Shown: one piece after another, positions 8,313 through 10,163 of the stretch
Layout of the letters: every line of letters begins with the position of its first letter
How positions within the stretch are numbered: the stretch's first letter is position 1
Source of the DNA: Ignavibacteria bacterium
Lineage (GTDB): Bacteria > Bacteroidota > Ignavibacteria > Ignavibacteriales > Melioribacteraceae
Direction: 5' to 3'
DNA length: 10,163 bases
NCBI GenBank assembly: GCA_003233295.1
Contig: QILJ01000008.1
Location: 1 to 10,163 of the forward strand
The notes under the pieces: generated by a model
Database searches by the model: none
Told to the model about the DNA's origin: nothing
Seen by the model: the letters and a program-made list of their open reading frames with translations, nothing else
Made by a program: the position numbers and the translations under genes

Positions 8313-8359
8313 TTGGTTTTTTTTTATTATTATTACATTGAAATCTATGAGAGGAAGTT
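8313..8359 (+). other. sprA-porX spacer with T9 run
   Basis: The spacer holds nine consecutive T residues (8317-8325) followed by TTA repeats to about 8335. No GC-rich hairpin precedes the T run, so it does not qualify as an intrinsic terminator, and I see no clear promoter pair. At 47 bases it is consistent with continued transcription from sprA into porX. Confidence 0.5.
8349..8357 (+). promoter_or_regulatory. Ribosome binding site of porX
   Basis: GAGAGGAAG lies two bases upstream of the ATG at 8360, with the AGAGGA core (8350-8355) four bases from the start. It is the clearest Shine-Dalgarno sequence in the window and supports this start for porX. Classical Bacteroidetes often lack such sites, so it is mildly informative about lineage. 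Confidence 0.65.
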
Positions 8360-9931
8360 ATGGAAAAGCATAAGATATTATGGGTAGATGATGAGATAGA
8401 GATGTTGAAATCTCACATAATTTATTTAACCGAAAAAGGATATGATGTTGAGACGGTAACAAATGGGGAAGATGCAATAGATCTAGTTAAACAGAAATCT
8501 TTTTCTTTGATATTTCTTGATGAAATGATGGCGGGAATGGGCGGTTTGGAAACTTTAGCCAAGATCAAAGAGATCAACCCAAATATTCCGGTGGTTATGG
8601 TTACAAAAAGTGAAGAAGAAACTCTTATGAATGATGCGATCGGGCAGAAGATAAGCGACTATTTGATAAAGCCGGTTGTTCCTTCGCAAATGTTCATGGT
8701 GTGCAAAAGACTTCTGGAAGGGAAAAAGATATCAGGGCAGTATGTGCAGCAGGATTATCTTAAAGGATTCAATCAGATAAGCCGGTTAATGGGTGAAGAC
8801 CTGTACCACGAGGATTGGACAGAGATCTATTTGAAATTGGTTAACTGGGATCTTGAACTTGATGAACATTCCGAAATTGATTTAAGACAATCATTGGATG
8901 AACAGCGGAAAGAAGTCAATAAAGAGTTCAGCAAATTTGTTGAACGGAACTATAAAAATTGGATCAATAATGTCGGTGATGAGTACACTCCAAAGTTAAC
9001 TACCGAGATCGTCTCCGATTATGTGATCCCGTTAGTACAGGAGACTCAGGGACCGGTTTTCTTTTTTGTGATTGATTGTTTAAGATTAGATCAATGGATG
9101 ATAATGGAGCGGCATCTTGTGGATATGTTCAAGATCAGTAAGGAATATTATTATTCAATTCTACCTACAGCAACGCCGTATGCAAGGAATTCATTATTTG
9201 CCGGACTCTTTCCATCTGAGATTGAAAAGTATTATCCCGATTTATGGAATACGGGAAATGATGATGAACGGAGTATGAACAAGTACGAGAAAGAACTTCT
9301 TGAAAAATTACTACAGAGAAGAAATGTCAGACTAAAAAATGATCTTAAGTATATGAAGATCATTGACCCTGAAGTTGGAAAAAGTTTTGAACAGAATATT
9401 TCCTCGCATCATCGCACACATTTAATGGCAGTTGTTGTTAACTTCCTTGATATGATCGCTCACGGTCGTTCGGATTCAGATATTCTTAAGGAGATAGCGC
9501 CGGACGAAGCGGCATATAGATCGCTCACGAACAGTTGGTTTATGCATTCGTCGCTGCTCGGTATGTTCAAAGTTATCTCGAGAATGAAAGGGGCAAAAGT
9601 AGTTGTCACTACTGATCATGGTAGTATTAGAACTATGCGCGGTTCAAAAGTTTTAGGTGATAGGGAAGCGTCAACAAATCTAAGATTTAAGTTCGGTCGT
9701 AATCTTAAAGCCGATGAAAAACATGCTGTATTTGTTAAAGACCCGAGTGAATATAAATTACCTAGGCGCGGTGTAACTATCAGTTATATTTTTGCTAAGG
9801 AAGATTACTATTTTGTATATCCGACCGATTACCATAAGTACCTTGCATACTACAAAGATTCCTTCCAACATGGCGGGATTTCGATGGAGGAGATGATACT
9901 GCCGGTTATTACGATGGAGAGTTTAGCGTAA
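8360..9931 (+). CDS. porX: T9SS response regulator PorX (receiver + PglZ domain)
   Basis: This 523-residue cytoplasmic protein begins with a CheY-like receiver domain (residues 4-120). It has the acidic pair Asp10/Asp11, the phospho-acceptor Asp54, Thr82 and the conserved Lys104-Pro105. A helical linker (about 125-225) leads to a PglZ domain of the alkaline phosphatase superfamily. Likely metal-site and catalytic residues are Asp239 (VIDC), Thr270 or Thr272 (LPTATPYARN), Asp364 and His368 (LDMIAHGR), Asp419-His420 (TTDHGS) and His504 (FQHGG). In Porphyromonas, PorX works with the histidine kinase PorY and the sigma factor SigP to control T9SS genes, and its PglZ domain has been reported to cleave oligonucleotides, including cyclic ones. 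All key residues seem present, so both activities are probably intact. There is no DNA-binding domain. The gene follows sprA by 47 bases and has a good ribosome binding site. No PorY-type kinase is in the window. Confidence 0.93.
   Translation: MEKHKILWVDDEIEMLKSHIIYLTEKGYDVETVTNGEDAIDLVKQKSFSLIFLDEMMAGMGGLETLAKIKEINPNIPVVMVTKSEEETLMNDAIGQKISDYLIKPVVPSQMFMVCKRLLEGKKISGQYVQQDYLKGFNQISRLMGEDLYHEDWTEIYLKLVNWDLELDEHSEIDLRQSLDEQRKEVNKEFSKFVERNYKNWINNVGDEYTPKLTTEIVSDYVIPLVQETQGPVFFFVIDCLRLDQWMIMERHLVDMFKISKEYYYSILPTATPYARNSLFAGLFPSEIEKYYPDLWNTGNDDERSMNKYEKELLEKLLQRRNVRLKNDLKYMKIIDPEVGKSFEQNISSHHRTHLMAVVVNFLDMIAHGRSDSDILKEIAPDEAAYRSLTNSWFMHSSLLGMFKVISRMKGAKVVVTTDHGSIRTMRGSKVLGDREASTNLRFKFGRNLKADEKHAVFVKDPSEYKLPRRGVTISYIFAKEDYYFVYPTDYHKYLAYYKDSFQHGGISMEEMILPVITMESLA
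9916..9919 (+). promoter_or_regulatory. Candidate ribosome binding site of tsaE
   Basis: GGAG lies inside the last codons of porX, 12 bases before the TTG at 9932. The spacing is longer than ideal, so re-initiation by ribosomes ending porX may matter more than this site. Confidence 0.35.
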
Positions 9932-10163
9932 TTGGTATTCCCTCTAAAAATAGTTGCTGCTGACGAAACAGGAACAGTTAACTTAGCGAAAAAGTTTAGC
10001 GAGGTTTTAAAGCCCGGCGATACAGTTGCTTTGATAGGTGATCTCGGAACCGGTAAAACTTTTTTTACGAAGAATGTAATTGCCGCTTTTGGAAATTCTG
10101 AAGTAAGCAGCCCAACGTTTGCAATAGTTAATGTTTACGAGACGAAGTTCAAAATATATCACT
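9932..10163 (+). CDS. tsaE: tRNA t6A biosynthesis ATPase TsaE, N-terminal part (3' partial)
   Basis: The frame is open from TTG at 9932 to the window edge, giving 77 full codons. The TTG directly follows the porX TAA; no ATG or GTG precedes the Walker motif in this frame, so TTG is the most likely start. The Walker A motif is GDLGTGKT (residues 36-43), and SSPTFAIVNVYE (59-70) is the typical TsaE block after it. TsaE is a small cytoplasmic P-loop ATPase, normally about 140-160 residues, so roughly half is visible. It works with TsaB and TsaD, which transfer threonylcarbamoyl to A37 of ANN-decoding tRNAs. As I recall, porX and tsaE are also neighbours in other Bacteroidota, which would make this a conserved gene order. 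No link to secretion is implied. Confidence 0.92.
   Translation, partial: MVFPLKIVAADETGTVNLAKKFSEVLKPGDTVALIGDLGTGKTFFTKNVIAAFGNSEVSSPTFAIVNVYETKFKIYH

Noticed and set aside
8313..8345. Intrinsic terminator after sprA
   Set aside because: There is a T run but no stem-loop before it. Without a hairpin I cannot support a terminator.
1..10163. CRISPR array, tRNA, rRNA, insertion sequence or phage genes
   Set aside because: No regularly spaced repeats, no cloverleaf or rRNA-like segments, and no transposase or integrase motifs were seen on either strand. The window is ordinary chromosomal coding sequence.

Overview
The window looks like an AT-rich chromosomal segment from a member of the Bacteroidota-Chlorobiota-Ignavibacteriota group. 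The argument rests on a complete type IX secretion system (T9SS) outer-membrane translocon gene (sprA, also called sov) followed directly by a porX-type response regulator gene. Both families are known essentially only from that superphylum. A recognisable Shine-Dalgarno sequence before porX, weaker or absent at the other starts, leans slightly towards an Ignavibacteria-like lineage over a classical Bacteroidetes genome, but this is inference.

Layout, all genes on the + strand. (1) 1-672: C-terminal half of an acetyl-CoA hydrolase / CoA-transferase family enzyme, cut by the left edge. (2) 669-1358: a PPP-family metallophosphatase whose ATG overlaps the previous stop codon by 4 bases. (3) 1359-1532: an AT-rich non-coding leader with two short inverted repeats, one wider inverted repeat and a direct octamer repeat, and no clear promoter. 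(4) 1533-8312: sprA, 2259 codons, filling two thirds of the window. (5) 8313-8359: a short spacer with a T9 run, TTA repeats and a good ribosome binding site. (6) 8360-9931: porX, a CheY-like receiver fused to a PglZ / alkaline-phosphatase-superfamily domain. (7) 9932-10163: start of tsaE, with a TTG codon directly after the porX stop and in the same frame; it runs off the right edge.

The two left-hand genes form one translationally coupled pair (CoA metabolism plus a phosphatase). sprA, porX and tsaE are closely spaced and probably form a second transcription unit. SprA is the giant beta-barrel through which T9SS cargo crosses the outer membrane, and PorX is the cytoplasmic regulator tied to T9SS gene expression. 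The window therefore places the export channel next to its presumed regulator. TsaE belongs to tRNA t6A modification and is probably a positional neighbour, not a secretion component.

I found no mobile element, CRISPR array, tRNA or rRNA. No clearly undescribed system is visible. The items most worth checking are the sprA-porX linkage, the intact PglZ active site of PorX, the Lys/Arg-rich insert within the SprA barrel, and the structured leader with a GTG start before sprA.
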